A stretch of 20,892 bases of DNA. It comes from Syntrophomonas sp. (GTDB lineage: Bacteria > Bacillota > Syntrophomonadia > Syntrophomonadales > Syntrophomonadaceae). The first letter of the stretch is position 1. Every line of letters begins with the position of its first letter. The DNA lies in NCBI GenBank assembly GCA_028693695.1, contig JAQUUV010000017.1, positions 1 through 20,892 of the forward strand. Direction: 5' to 3'. Below the pieces are notes generated by a model. That model made no database searches. It was not told where the DNA came from and worked only from the letters and a program-made list of their open reading frames with translations. Made by a program: the position numbers and the translations under genes. Below are positions 1-7,241 of this stretch, piece after piece.

Positions 1-529
1 TGATTTGCTTGTCATCAGCATATTTTTCCTGCTTTACAATTCCAGCAATAGCTTCGGTAGAGGAAACCGTTTCGTTAACAGACTTGGCTGAAAGAACAAT
101 TCCTGAAACAGGAGACACAATCAAGGATCTGCTTTCATATTCACTCCTTAAGGCAGAAATCTGTTTTTCATCAGGATTAACCGTCCCTCTCAGCTCGTTC
201 AACTGACTTATGATATTATCCTGGGGTATAACAGCGATAATTTGTCCAGCTTCAACAAAATCGCCAACTTTGACCCGCATATCACTAATACGCCCACCAT
301 TTGAGGGTATTACCGCAGTAACACCTCCTTGTGGAAATATCACTCCGTCAGCCCTTACACTATCAGGAATGTTGCCGTAAAAACCCCAGAAACCCACGGC
401 AATCAAGAGAGTAATACAAGCCAAAAGTATGCTCCAGATCCCGGGGTTTGTTATTTTTATGTATTCATTCAGCCTCTCCGGTGAGGAAATGCGTTCCAAG
501 GATGATTTCCTGAATAAACTGGATTCCAT
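1..529 (-). CDS. HlyD-family membrane fusion protein of an NHLP-type peptide exporter (partial, C-terminus off window)
   Basis: Periplasmic-adaptor-like subunit expected to work with ABC transporters that export the leader-bearing peptide. The visible 176 residues show a short cytoplasmic N-terminus, one hydrophobic membrane segment at about residues 31-50, then a lipoyl/barrel-sandwich region (GGRISDMRVKVGDFVEAGQ, about 84-102) and the start of the returning strand (SPVSGIVLSAKSVNETV). This is the architecture of the HlyD proteins that sit in NHLP bacteriocin clusters. ATG at 529 is chosen because GGAGGG lies five bases upstream. It follows the radical SAM gene on the same strand after a 108-bp gap, so it is probably the fourth gene of the RiPP operon. 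The coiled-coil and C-terminal parts lie beyond base 1. The HlyD fold is clear; the specific subfamily is inferred from context. Confidence 0.85.
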   Translation of the reverse strand, partial: MESSLFRKSSLERISSPERLNEYIKITNPGIWSILLACITLLIAVGFWGFYGNIPDSVRADGVIFPQGGVTAVIPSNGGRISDMRVKVGDFVEAGQIIAVIPQDNIISQLNELRGTVNPDEKQISALRSEYESRSLIVSPVSGIVLSAKSVNETVSSTEAIAGIVKQEKYADDKQI

Positions 530-637
530 ATCGTCCCTCCATTTATTAATTGGCCTTTCTAGGTAAAGCTATATAAGTATCATCTTGTTCAAATTAGGAA
601 GGATTATCTTTACAGATGGACCTGTTTATTGGATATT

Positions 638-1627
638 TTAGATTTGCATAAGCGTAATTATTTTCTTCCAGACGGGTTTCTCACAAAACTTCCCATATAC
701 ATCTCCCATACAACTGTAAGGGTCAAGTATAGAAGCTAATCCCCAATCCTCTTTAACCAGTTCAGTAAAATTGAGATTCGCCAGCTGTCCCATTAGTCTA
801 TCATTGCTGCACATCTCTATTAGAGGCATGTCTCTCAGGTTGCCACATTGAAACTCCTTATATTGCCTGAGGACATGGCATGGCGATACCATTCCGTTTG
901 GGGTTACATCAATAAACCTGCCTACGTTACAGGTAGTGCGCCACTCTTCTTTATAAAGCTGTTTGTCTGGAGCAATTAGTTGAAGCGTCTCTTCGTTAAC
1001 CTTTTCCATTTCTTCAGGACTTAAAATAAATTCTGAATAATCTTTTCCTCTGCCCATGGCTCTCAATACGTTTATTTTAATGTCTTTGATACCTCTATCC
1101 AACATGAATTGAACAAACTCTTTAACATATGGCAAATTTATCTTGCTAACTGTTATTGTAACACGAGGCTCAAATCCCACATTGCTTAATATATCCAGTG
1201 CTTCCAGGGCTGTATTAAAACTGCCCTGACCGCGATATTTATCGTTTATTGCGCTGGGACCATCCAAACTTACACGAATATGATCTACCAATTCAAGCAT
1301 TTTTTTTGCCAAATCAGGTGTGATAAGCGTTCCATTCGTGTTCAAACAACGGCTGATAGCGTGGTCTTTATCAGCTTCTTTTAGACCTCTAATTATATCC
1401 ATCATATCTGGACGTAGTAACGGCTCCCCGCCGGTAAAAATAACCTGACTAGGTTTTAAAGCGGCTACATCTGGCCAAATACGATCGTAATCCTCTTTTG
1501 TTAGTTCGTCGGAAATGGGGTTAAAAGAGGGTGAGGAATAACAATAACTGCAGGACATGTTGCATGCCGAGGTTACATGAAAATATATCCCCCAAAGAGG
1601 GAACTCACCTTCGTCTCGGTTATTCAT
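638..1627 (-). CDS. Radical SAM/SPASM peptide-modifying enzyme
   Basis: A 329-residue radical SAM protein. The [4Fe-4S]/SAM motif CX3CX2C is at Cys22, Cys26 and Cys29 (SACNMSCSYC), followed by GGEP at 66-69 and SLDGP at 120-124. A C-terminal SPASM-type region has Cys at 233, 250, 261, 273, 306 and 315, including CNVGRFIDVTPNGMVSPC and CGN, so auxiliary iron-sulfur clusters are likely. Such enzymes make radical changes on ribosomal peptides (thioether or C-C links, epimerisation, oxidation); which one applies here cannot be read from sequence. ATG at 1627 has an AAGGA about ten bases upstream. It lies 56 bp after lanM on the same strand, so the precursor is its likely substrate. No separate RRE domain is visible at this length. 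Confidence 0.88.
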   Translation of the reverse strand: MNNRDEGEFPLWGIYFHVTSACNMSCSYCYSSPSFNPISDELTKEDYDRIWPDVAALKPSQVIFTGGEPLLRPDMMDIIRGLKEADKDHAISRCLNTNGTLITPDLAKKMLELVDHIRVSLDGPSAINDKYRGQGSFNTALEALDILSNVGFEPRVTITVSKINLPYVKEFVQFMLDRGIKDIKINVLRAMGRGKDYSEFILSPEEMEKVNEETLQLIAPDKQLYKEEWRTTCNVGRFIDVTPNGMVSPCHVLRQYKEFQCGNLRDMPLIEMCSNDRLMGQLANLNFTELVKEDWGLASILDPYSCMGDVYGKFCEKPVWKKIITLMQI

Positions 1628-1683
1628 AAGTTACCAATCCTTTTCACCGAATATATTATGTATTGACGAATAATAAAGGGCGT

Positions 1684-4600
1684 TTACTCAAAGAAAAGTA
1701 CCGATGGAACTAATTCTGGATCAGCGATTCTCAGCAATTGATATCCGATCCCAGCTGTACCCGTAAACATCCCGGGGTGGTACATTTGTTCCAGGGTTCC
1801 AGAATATAAGCCAAAACCATTGTTTTTATTGCTGCGGATGATAGCTTGCGAAGCCAGGGATTCTGCTTGGTTTGTCAGGTCCTCCCGGTGTAAACATTTT
1901 GCCGCTGTTATTAAAAAGTCAGCCCGGCCAAAGTTACCGGAATACAAGGTATCCATGCAATCAAGCGGCAACTCGGCAGCCTTCTTTACCGACATATCCA
2001 GCCAGGTTTTTGCTTCTTTAATCTCTGCATGCTTTAAAAGTTCTAGTGCCGCCATACCTACCCCCATGAGACCACTGCACCAACTGCATGCCAAATTTTC
2101 ATTTTCTGAAGCGTTGTACAAATAATCCAGGGTTGGTGATTCTTGTTCCTTGCAGGATAAAGCAGTACATTCCAAATTTAAAAGCTCCCGGGAAGCTTCC
2201 AGAAAAGACGATTCCCTTAATGTTCCATAAAGTTTCAAGAGAGTAAATGCTATCCCTGAAACCCCATGTGCAAAACCAGGTTGGAACCGTTTCTCTTTGC
2301 CCTGCCAGATTCTATATTCGTGAATGTTTGCAGGCTGATTATTCAATAACGCATTCCCCATAATGTTTAAATCTCTCAGTAAAGATGGGTCCTCGGAAAC
2401 TTGATAAAGACTAAGCAATCCCAGCACTGCTCCAGATAACCCTGTAACAACGTCTAATTCGTTACTTTTCCAACCTGGTTTGGGAATTAGATACTCCCTT
2501 AGGCGACCAGCTAAATCCAATAGCGATTGGTCCTCCATAAATCTCCCTATCCGAACAAGTGCATAAATAACCGATCCTTCAATTCCCGAACTATTAGTAA
2601 CAATTCTTTCCGGATAACGTTTGGCTATCCGCAATAGTGGTTTTAAAACGGCTTCGACAAGTTTGGTATAATAATTTTCTCCAGTAACCTTTCTTAACGC
2701 TGCCAAAAACAAGGCTATACCGCTTCTGCCTTGAAACAAATTATTTTCAAGAAAATCTATCTGGTAGCGTTTTTGCCTAAATGTATAGTTCGGTGCCACC
2801 CATGATAATTCACCGTTCTCATATAAACCTGTTCTTTTAATTTCTTTTGCAATTAAGCATGCTCTCCTGATCAAATCTGCGCGTTCCAGAAGCGAGCTAT
2901 TTTTGTTTCTATCCTTTATAAATAAAGCTTTATTAAATGAGACCTCCCCTGCTGACCAGCAAATAATCGATTCTTTAATTAACTTCGCCTGCCATTTCAG
3001 ATCTTTCTCGCTAAGCATGTCAAGCCTTAAATAAACCTCACTAATAAAATCTTTTTTTAAGCAGTTTTTTATCTCCTGTCCCTCAAATGTAAATATTGAA
3101 GTACCGGTGGAAGAAGCACTGAAATAGGGAATATCGAGCTGCTCTATTGCCCGGCGCTCCTCCCCTAAAATCGGCCACATATCTGGCTTTCCGTATTTGT
3201 CAACAAAAGCTCGACAGAGTACTTCGAGGGATATACTGCGCTCAGCACCATCCCTTAAACATTCTGGAGCCAGGGACTTTTCGATAATGCGCACATAGGT
3301 TGCAGTGTCACGACATAGTACTCTAACCTTGGTATTGCTGAATAGTTCCAAAGGGCTTCCCTTTTTCATCATATCAAGACGGTTACTCAGCAAAAATCGA
3401 TACATATATGTAAACCCCTCAACAAGCTCTTCTATATATGCTTCAGGAGTAATGCTTTTTCCCTGAAGAACTGGTCTATTTTCCCTACCTTCCCCTTTGA
3501 ATATGATATTTTCTAATCTCATTTCATCAGTATTTATGTCCTTGATGGTTTTGCTTGTAAACGGATCATCCCTATCACTCGGTCCGGTCAGTCCTCCCAT
3601 GTCGTAAGCATTATCCTTGTGAAACTTCCATGATGGCATCATCATAGTACCGAGTACCGAATAATAAAAGCTATCATAAGAAAAGCTTAATTCAGACTCG
3701 GGGGATTGATTTTCAAGAGGTAAAAAGCGGGCAGAAAGAAGAGTCTCCATATCGACTAGCACGGGCTGATCTCCGCTAGCAATGATATTTTGATAATGGC
3801 AGTCCATGCTGCCCAGGAGATATAAAACCGTCGTTAATTGGCCGGCCCGCCGGTAATATTCTTTTACTTCCTCCTCATTATTGCAGGGCAGGTGCTCCAG
3901 ATACTCTACCCACCCATAACCCTTCCCCTCATAAACATCAAGAACTTTAAAAGAAAATTGGTTATCTTTCGCCTTCAACCACGCCAGAAAGCCAAAAAAC
4001 CTTTTTTCTAAACCTACATCTTTAGGTTTGTATATAATTCCAAGTCCATTGGCGAAAAGAACCCCTGCGGCGGTTTGACCACCGTTATGCCGATCCGATA
4101 GTCCACACCTAATGTTGGTTACTTCCCCAAGTGTTTCCCCTTTATTAAATAACTTTGTTATTTGCTCTATGTCCTGCTGTAATCTTAATAAAAACCTTTC
4201 CGTTGAGCTCAGCCAATTATTAATGATATTAGCAATAAGACTTACAAGTACGGGATATTCGGCTAGAATATATAAAAAATTTTCCCAACGGGAAAATTTT
4301 TTATATATTTCTCTTTTAGGTTTATTGGTATTGCTTATAAAGCAAGGTACTCCTTTTTCATACTGAACAACTTGGCGAAACAGGTAGAACTCCTGTAAAA
4401 GAGTATGGCTGCTAGCTTCACTCAGCATAATTAATAGCTGTCGTTCAAGATCGGCTATGGCCTCATATGACAGCAGACCACATTTATTATAAGAACAAAA
4501 TCCTATTTTATTGCTAACCTCTGCCACCAGAGGAGCAAAAAATTCTTCAAACGCTACCGGTTCTTCTATAAACAAAAATCGATACTCTTCCGGAGTTTTA

Positions 4601-4902
4601 CTCTCAATTGATTTTAGTATTTCTGTAAAATCCTGCAGCCATGGCGGTGATTGGGCTATGTTCTGGAAACCCGGTTCGAGCACCTTTCTAGCACTGTTTA
4701 TATCAATATTATCCCAGGACAACCTTTGTTGGAACAAATCCCAATCCCCTTTGGCAGAATTCAAGCACCACCGTTCCATTTGTTGATTTTTATAGGGGTT
4801 ACAATTTTCACTATAGAAGGAATTGGGATATAAATTATTAATTCTTTCAAAGGCTGTAGTGGATTTTATTGAAATGTCCAACAAAGCCGATTCTGATATC
4901 AT
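1684..4902 (-). CDS. lanM: Class II lanthipeptide synthetase LanM (dehydratase-cyclase), altered zinc site
   Basis: A 1072-residue bifunctional enzyme of normal LanM length. The N-terminal kinase-like dehydratase (DUF4135) shows YKPK at 291-294, MDCHYQN at 366-372 and the metal-binding VLVDMETL at 381-388; these phosphorylate and eliminate Ser/Thr. The C-terminal LanC-like domain shows the repeated GXXG helices, WCSG at 941-944 and HPGMFTGTAGIGYQLL near the end. Of the three LanC zinc ligands, only Cys942 is visible: where CHG or CCG is expected, the protein reads LYSGNFGRAD (Tyr987-Ser988). Thioether ring closure may therefore be altered, lost, or spontaneous. The start overlaps the precursor stop (ATGA) and uses a purine-rich ribosome site inside the precursor gene, so translation is probably coupled. 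A 20-bp inverted repeat lies within codons about 198-212. Confidence 0.93.
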   Translation of the reverse strand: MISESALLDISIKSTTAFERINNLYPNSFYSENCNPYKNQQMERWCLNSAKGDWDLFQQRLSWDNIDINSARKVLEPGFQNIAQSPPWLQDFTEILKSIESKTPEEYRFLFIEEPVAFEEFFAPLVAEVSNKIGFCSYNKCGLLSYEAIADLERQLLIMLSEASSHTLLQEFYLFRQVVQYEKGVPCFISNTNKPKREIYKKFSRWENFLYILAEYPVLVSLIANIINNWLSSTERFLLRLQQDIEQITKLFNKGETLGEVTNIRCGLSDRHNGGQTAAGVLFANGLGIIYKPKDVGLEKRFFGFLAWLKAKDNQFSFKVLDVYEGKGYGWVEYLEHLPCNNEEEVKEYYRRAGQLTTVLYLLGSMDCHYQNIIASGDQPVLVDMETLLSARFLPLENQSPESELSFSYDSFYYSVLGTMMMPSWKFHKDNAYDMGGLTGPSDRDDPFTSKTIKDINTDEMRLENIIFKGEGRENRPVLQGKSITPEAYIEELVEGFTYMYRFLLSNRLDMMKKGSPLELFSNTKVRVLCRDTATYVRIIEKSLAPECLRDGAERSISLEVLCRAFVDKYGKPDMWPILGEERRAIEQLDIPYFSASSTGTSIFTFEGQEIKNCLKKDFISEVYLRLDMLSEKDLKWQAKLIKESIICWSAGEVSFNKALFIKDRNKNSSLLERADLIRRACLIAKEIKRTGLYENGELSWVAPNYTFRQKRYQIDFLENNLFQGRSGIALFLAALRKVTGENYYTKLVEAVLKPLLRIAKRYPERIVTNSSGIEGSVIYALVRIGRFMEDQSLLDLAGRLREYLIPKPGWKSNELDVVTGLSGAVLGLLSLYQVSEDPSLLRDLNIMGNALLNNQPANIHEYRIWQGKEKRFQPGFAHGVSGIAFTLLKLYGTLRESSFLEASRELLNLECTALSCKEQESPTLDYLYNASENENLACSWCSGLMGVGMAALELLKHAEIKEAKTWLDMSVKKAAELPLDCMDTLYSGNFGRADFLITAAKCLHREDLTNQAESLASQAIIRSNKNNGFGLYSGTLEQMYHPGMFTGTAGIGYQLLRIADPELVPSVLFFE
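4267..4309. repeat. Perfect 20-bp inverted repeat inside lanM
   Basis: Arms 4267-4286 and 4290-4309 are exact reverse complements with a three-base loop. The stem is AT-rich except for CCC/GGG next to the loop. It is translated in frame as part of lanM (around residues 198-212, KKFSRWENFLYIL). A hairpin this long is rare inside a coding region. It has the GC-tip/AT-base shape of a small inserted palindrome rather than a factor-independent terminator, since no T-run follows on the coding strand. Confidence 0.8.
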
Positions 4903-5450
4903 CCTCTTTTTCTTCTTTCACGCCTCGAATCACGTGGTATATATGTTTCGCAACATGTCGAAGAACGGGACTTTATAGATGCTGATCCTCCACCTGCCAC
5001 ATTCTCTAACTCTTCATCAGATAATTCATTGGAATAAGGCCGGGGGGGAATGACTAATATATCTGTTCCAGCTTCTTCAACAACCACCTGGACTTTCTTT
5101 CCTTCTTGCAATGGAAAACCATTTTCCTTTAGTACACGTAATGGTTCGGCAAGAAGCTGTTCCTTAAACTCCTTGTTTACTACCGATTTATTTACGATTT
5201 CGAACCAACTCAATCTGGCCTTATTATCCTCATCTAGCGCGGGCATAACCTCTTTAGTGGGCAGACGGAAGAAAACTAATTCATCGGTTTCTTCATAAAC
5301 AACTATCTTTTTCCCCTCCGGCAAGTGAACTCCTAACTTTTCTAAGGCGGAAACCGGATCTTTTAAAAGTAAATCCTTATACTTTTCGTCTGCCCAGGCC
5401 ATTCTATAAGCCTTACTAATCATGTTCCATTTATTGATTGTCGCTTCCAT
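4899..5450 (-). CDS. RiPP precursor with two tandem NHLP leader domains and a Cys-Cys, Arg-rich core
   Basis: A 183-residue precursor. Two similar nitrile-hydratase-alpha-like units follow one another: about 11-64 (YKDLLLKDPVSALEKLGVHL, EGKKIVV) and about 83-138 (FKEQLLAEPLRVLKENGFPL, EGKKVQV). The end of the leader is classic NHLP: SDEELENVAGGG (144-155), a double-Gly-type cleavage site. The core is then about 28 residues: Ser/Thr-rich first (SASIKSRSSTCCETY), then a basic tail (RDSRRERRKRG). Ser/Thr plus two adjacent Cys suit a lanthipeptide made by the LanM encoded next; the tail codons double as the ribosome site of lanM. ATG at 5450 has AGGAGGAGG six bases upstream. NHLP leaders usually occur as one copy; the duplication is the oddity. 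Leader assignment is firm; the processing and final structure are inferred. Confidence 0.9.
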   Translation of the reverse strand: MEATINKWNMISKAYRMAWADEKYKDLLLKDPVSALEKLGVHLPEGKKIVVYEETDELVFFRLPTKEVMPALDEDNKARLSWFEIVNKSVVNKEFKEQLLAEPLRVLKENGFPLQEGKKVQVVVEEAGTDILVIPPRPYSNELSDEELENVAGGGSASIKSRSSTCCETYIPRDSRRERRKRG

Positions 5451-5456
5451 TATATT

Positions 5457-5465
5457 CCTCCTCCT
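5457..5465 (-). promoter_or_regulatory. Strong ribosome binding site of the precursor gene
   Basis: On the minus strand AGGAGGAGG lies six bases before the ATG at 5450. It is near-perfect Shine-Dalgarno and fixes the start of the precursor, fitting a peptide made in excess of its enzymes. Confidence 0.75.
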
Positions 5466-5504
5466 TTTTTAGCCTCCCATGATTACCATTCCAAATGCAC
5501 CATA

Positions 5505-5532
5505 ATATTACATAAACTATAGAAGAATTCAA
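5505..5532 (-). promoter_or_regulatory. Likely sigma-A promoter of the RiPP operon
   Basis: Minus strand: TTGAAT (5532-5527), a 16-base spacer, TAATAT (5510-5505). Predicted transcription starts near 5498, giving a leader of roughly 47 bases before the precursor ATG. No clear operator or riboswitch was seen around it. Judged by eye only. Confidence 0.4.
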
Positions 5533-5722
5533 GGGAATCGTCAATTAAATAATATGACCCATTGTTTCAAATATGAACGCTACCATTTCTGGCTAATTAA
5601 GCTACGGTTCCGTTTTAGGAGAGCCACCCGACGCTCAACTACAATACCAAAATTAGATATTACAAAAACTCCCCTTCTCTCCCATTTGGCTACCCCGCCT
5701 CATAAATTGGGAAAAATATCAA

Positions 5723-5754
5723 AAGGGGTTTCAGCTCAAAGTCTGAAACCCCTT
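5723..5754 (-). terminator. Rho-independent terminator, probably the native terminator of the tRNA-Ser locus
   Basis: A perfect 12-bp stem (AAGGGGTTTCAG with CTGAAACCCCTT) around an eight-base loop. On the minus strand it is followed by a broken T-run (TTTT GATA TTTTT), while on the plus strand no T-run follows. It lies 17 bases beyond the CCA end of the tRNA-Ser fragment on the same strand, as a tRNA terminator should, and also insulates the RiPP promoter from upstream transcription. Confidence 0.7.
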
Positions 5755-5771
5755 GGTATTCCTTAATTTAA

Positions 5772-5831
5772 TGGCGGAGAGGGCGGGATTCGAACCCGCG
5801 AGGCAGTTTTAGCCGCCTACTCGATTTCCAA
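5772..5831 (-). pseudogene. Displaced 3' half of tRNA-Ser(GGA), from anticodon loop to CCA; probable attachment-site scar
   Basis: Read on the minus strand, the 60 bases match a class II tRNA-Ser from the anticodon loop on: TTGGAAA (anticodon GGA at 5829-5827), 3' anticodon stem TCGAG, a long variable arm (AGGCGG/CTGCCT stem), a T arm GCGGG-TTCGAAT-CCCGC, acceptor strand CCTCTCC, discriminator G and CCA. Upstream of the loop the sequence CACAA cannot pair with TCGAG, and no D arm is present, so the 5' half is missing. This is the usual remnant left where a tyrosine recombinase integrates into a tRNA gene at the anticodon loop. A GGAGAGG that could pair with the acceptor strand occurs at 5904-5898, but that would make a 133-base molecule with no D arm. 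Confidence 0.75.
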
Positions 5832-6015
5832 TTGTGTGCAGCAACTCGTATCCATTTTTATGTAATGTCATCTATGCTTATCTATTATAGATTTTTGCCT
5901 CTCCGCATTGGTCGAGTTTTCCAGCTAATCTCATATGAAGCCATTGACATTCCGATGGCTCCCGATACTGGGTGAGAAAATACCCTGAAGTCGGGCGTTG
6001 AGTAATTTTGCATAG
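5832..6015. other. Gene-free stretch beside the tRNA scar; possible decayed coding remnant
   Basis: No intact gene. The plus strand from about 5911 to 6014 gives a broken reading of coding character (MKPLTFRWLPILGEKIP, stop, SRALSNFA, stop), suggesting the last part of a decayed mobile-element or other gene, which I cannot name. AT-rich sequence fills 5832-5896. A nine-base inverted repeat GCGGAGAGG lies at 5774-5782 and 5898-5906. Confidence 0.35.
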
Positions 6016-6051
6016 AAAAGTCGCCAAACCCATCGGTTATAGGCGACTTTT
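6016..6051. terminator. Bidirectional hairpin terminator downstream of the lipid kinase gene
   Basis: A 10-bp perfect stem (AAAAGTCGCC with GGCGACTTTT, 6016-6025 and 6042-6051) around a 16-base loop, with T-runs on both strands. On the minus strand it lies about 134 bases beyond the stop of the lipid kinase gene and is its likely terminator. Confidence 0.7.
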
Positions 6052-6184
6052 TAAGCTGAGTTTCGGTGAGCCGAGGGATAATGCTGACGCAGGGATGATA
6101 GTTTCCCCGAGTAATGAAAGATCATACAATTAACACAACGCAGTTGTTCTTTCCCCGCTGTTCCCGGGCAGCAGTGTTGCTGAA

Positions 6185-7069
6185 TTATGGTGTCCAAATC
6201 TGTAGTGCATTAGAGATAGTCCTTATTTCCCAGGGGAAATCAGGGCCCTTTTCTCCATCTAAATCAGTCACAATATGTGGTTCAACATCAATCAGTAAAT
6301 GTTTGGCCTGAAAATAAAGAACACTATTATCTTTGAGGTGTAAGCCCCGGTTAAAATAATATAATAGCTGGGTGAAACGGTGTATGGGTACCGGTTTAAT
6401 GGCCAGAAAATCCAGTATGCCATCACTCATATTGGCTTGAGGTACCAGTCCCTGAAATCCACCCGCCGTTCCCCCGTTAAGCACCATAAAAAGCATCATT
6501 TCCATATCATAGACTTGTCCGTCTGCATTGACATGAAGTTGAAGAGGCTGTAGTTTAGGCAACTTTTCTAATGTTTTCATGTAATACGCCATTTTACCAA
6601 ACACATTTTTTAAATGATGATCAACCTCATGAGCAGTTTGAGCCAGCAAACCCGCTGATGCCACATTTATAAAATATTCGTCATTAACCTGGGCTAGATC
6701 TATGGTACTTTTATTTCCAGAAGTAATTATCTTGCAGTATTCACTGGTTTTATCTGGTATATTCAGATAGCTGGCTACGTCATTAACGGTTCCTTCAGGA
6801 AAAATCCCCAGAGGCACATCAATATTCAATTTCATCATGGCATTTACAACCCCATGAATTGTGCCATCTCCGCCGGCGGCAATTACACTGTGATATTCAG
6901 CGGAACTAATTTTGCCAGCTTGAACCATTATTTCGTTATTACTTACTATCCGCCAGGGAATAATTTGTAAGCCAGCATTCTGAAAGTGGAGAACTACGCT
7001 GTCTAGTTTACGTTTAAATTCACCTCCACCGGCTACTGGATTATAGAATAGAGCTACCTTATTACTCAA
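6185..7069 (-). CDS. YegS/BmrU/DgkB-family lipid (diacylglycerol) kinase
   Basis: A 294-residue soluble lipid kinase, which would phosphorylate diacylglycerol or a related lipid at the membrane. Visible motifs are NPVAGGG (10-16), the nucleotide-binding GGDGT (66-70), PEGTVNDVA (91-99, the family usually reads PLGTANDFA) and the C-terminal DGE (in DLDGEKGP). Length and motif order are normal. The start is TTG at 7069 with GAGGAGG about eight bases upstream; no ATG fits as well. A hairpin terminator lies downstream at 6016-6051. It runs in the same direction as the RiPP operon but is separated from it by two terminators and the tRNA scar, so it is probably unrelated to peptide production. Confidence 0.88.
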   Translation of the reverse strand: MSNKVALFYNPVAGGGEFKRKLDSVVLHFQNAGLQIIPWRIVSNNEIMVQAGKISSAEYHSVIAAGGDGTIHGVVNAMMKLNIDVPLGIFPEGTVNDVASYLNIPDKTSEYCKIITSGNKSTIDLAQVNDEYFINVASAGLLAQTAHEVDHHLKNVFGKMAYYMKTLEKLPKLQPLQLHVNADGQVYDMEMMLFMVLNGGTAGGFQGLVPQANMSDGILDFLAIKPVPIHRFTQLLYYFNRGLHLKDNSVLYFQAKHLLIDVEPHIVTDLDGEKGPDFPWEIRTISNALQIWTP

Positions 7070-7241
7070 AAGAGTTACCTCCTCAGATATAAATAAACAC
7101 TTTCTGCATTTCCCGAACCAGATAGAATGCTGATAAATTGGCTGCTATTTTGACGGCCATTTACCCATTTCCAATAATAAACTTTTCATCTCATCTCCCG
7201 CGCCATACATAAGGTGCTGTTGTTACCGCTATCAAAACATC

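Noticed and set aside
5554..5766. A 70-codon plus-strand frame upstream of the RiPP promoter
   Set aside because: It runs through the terminator hairpin and has no ribosome site or recognisable domain.
5772..5904. A complete but unusual 133-base tRNA using GGAGAGG at 5904-5898 as 5' acceptor strand
   Set aside because: No D arm and no 5' anticodon stem pairing with TCGAG; the length is far beyond any tRNA-Ser. A displaced 3' half explains it better.
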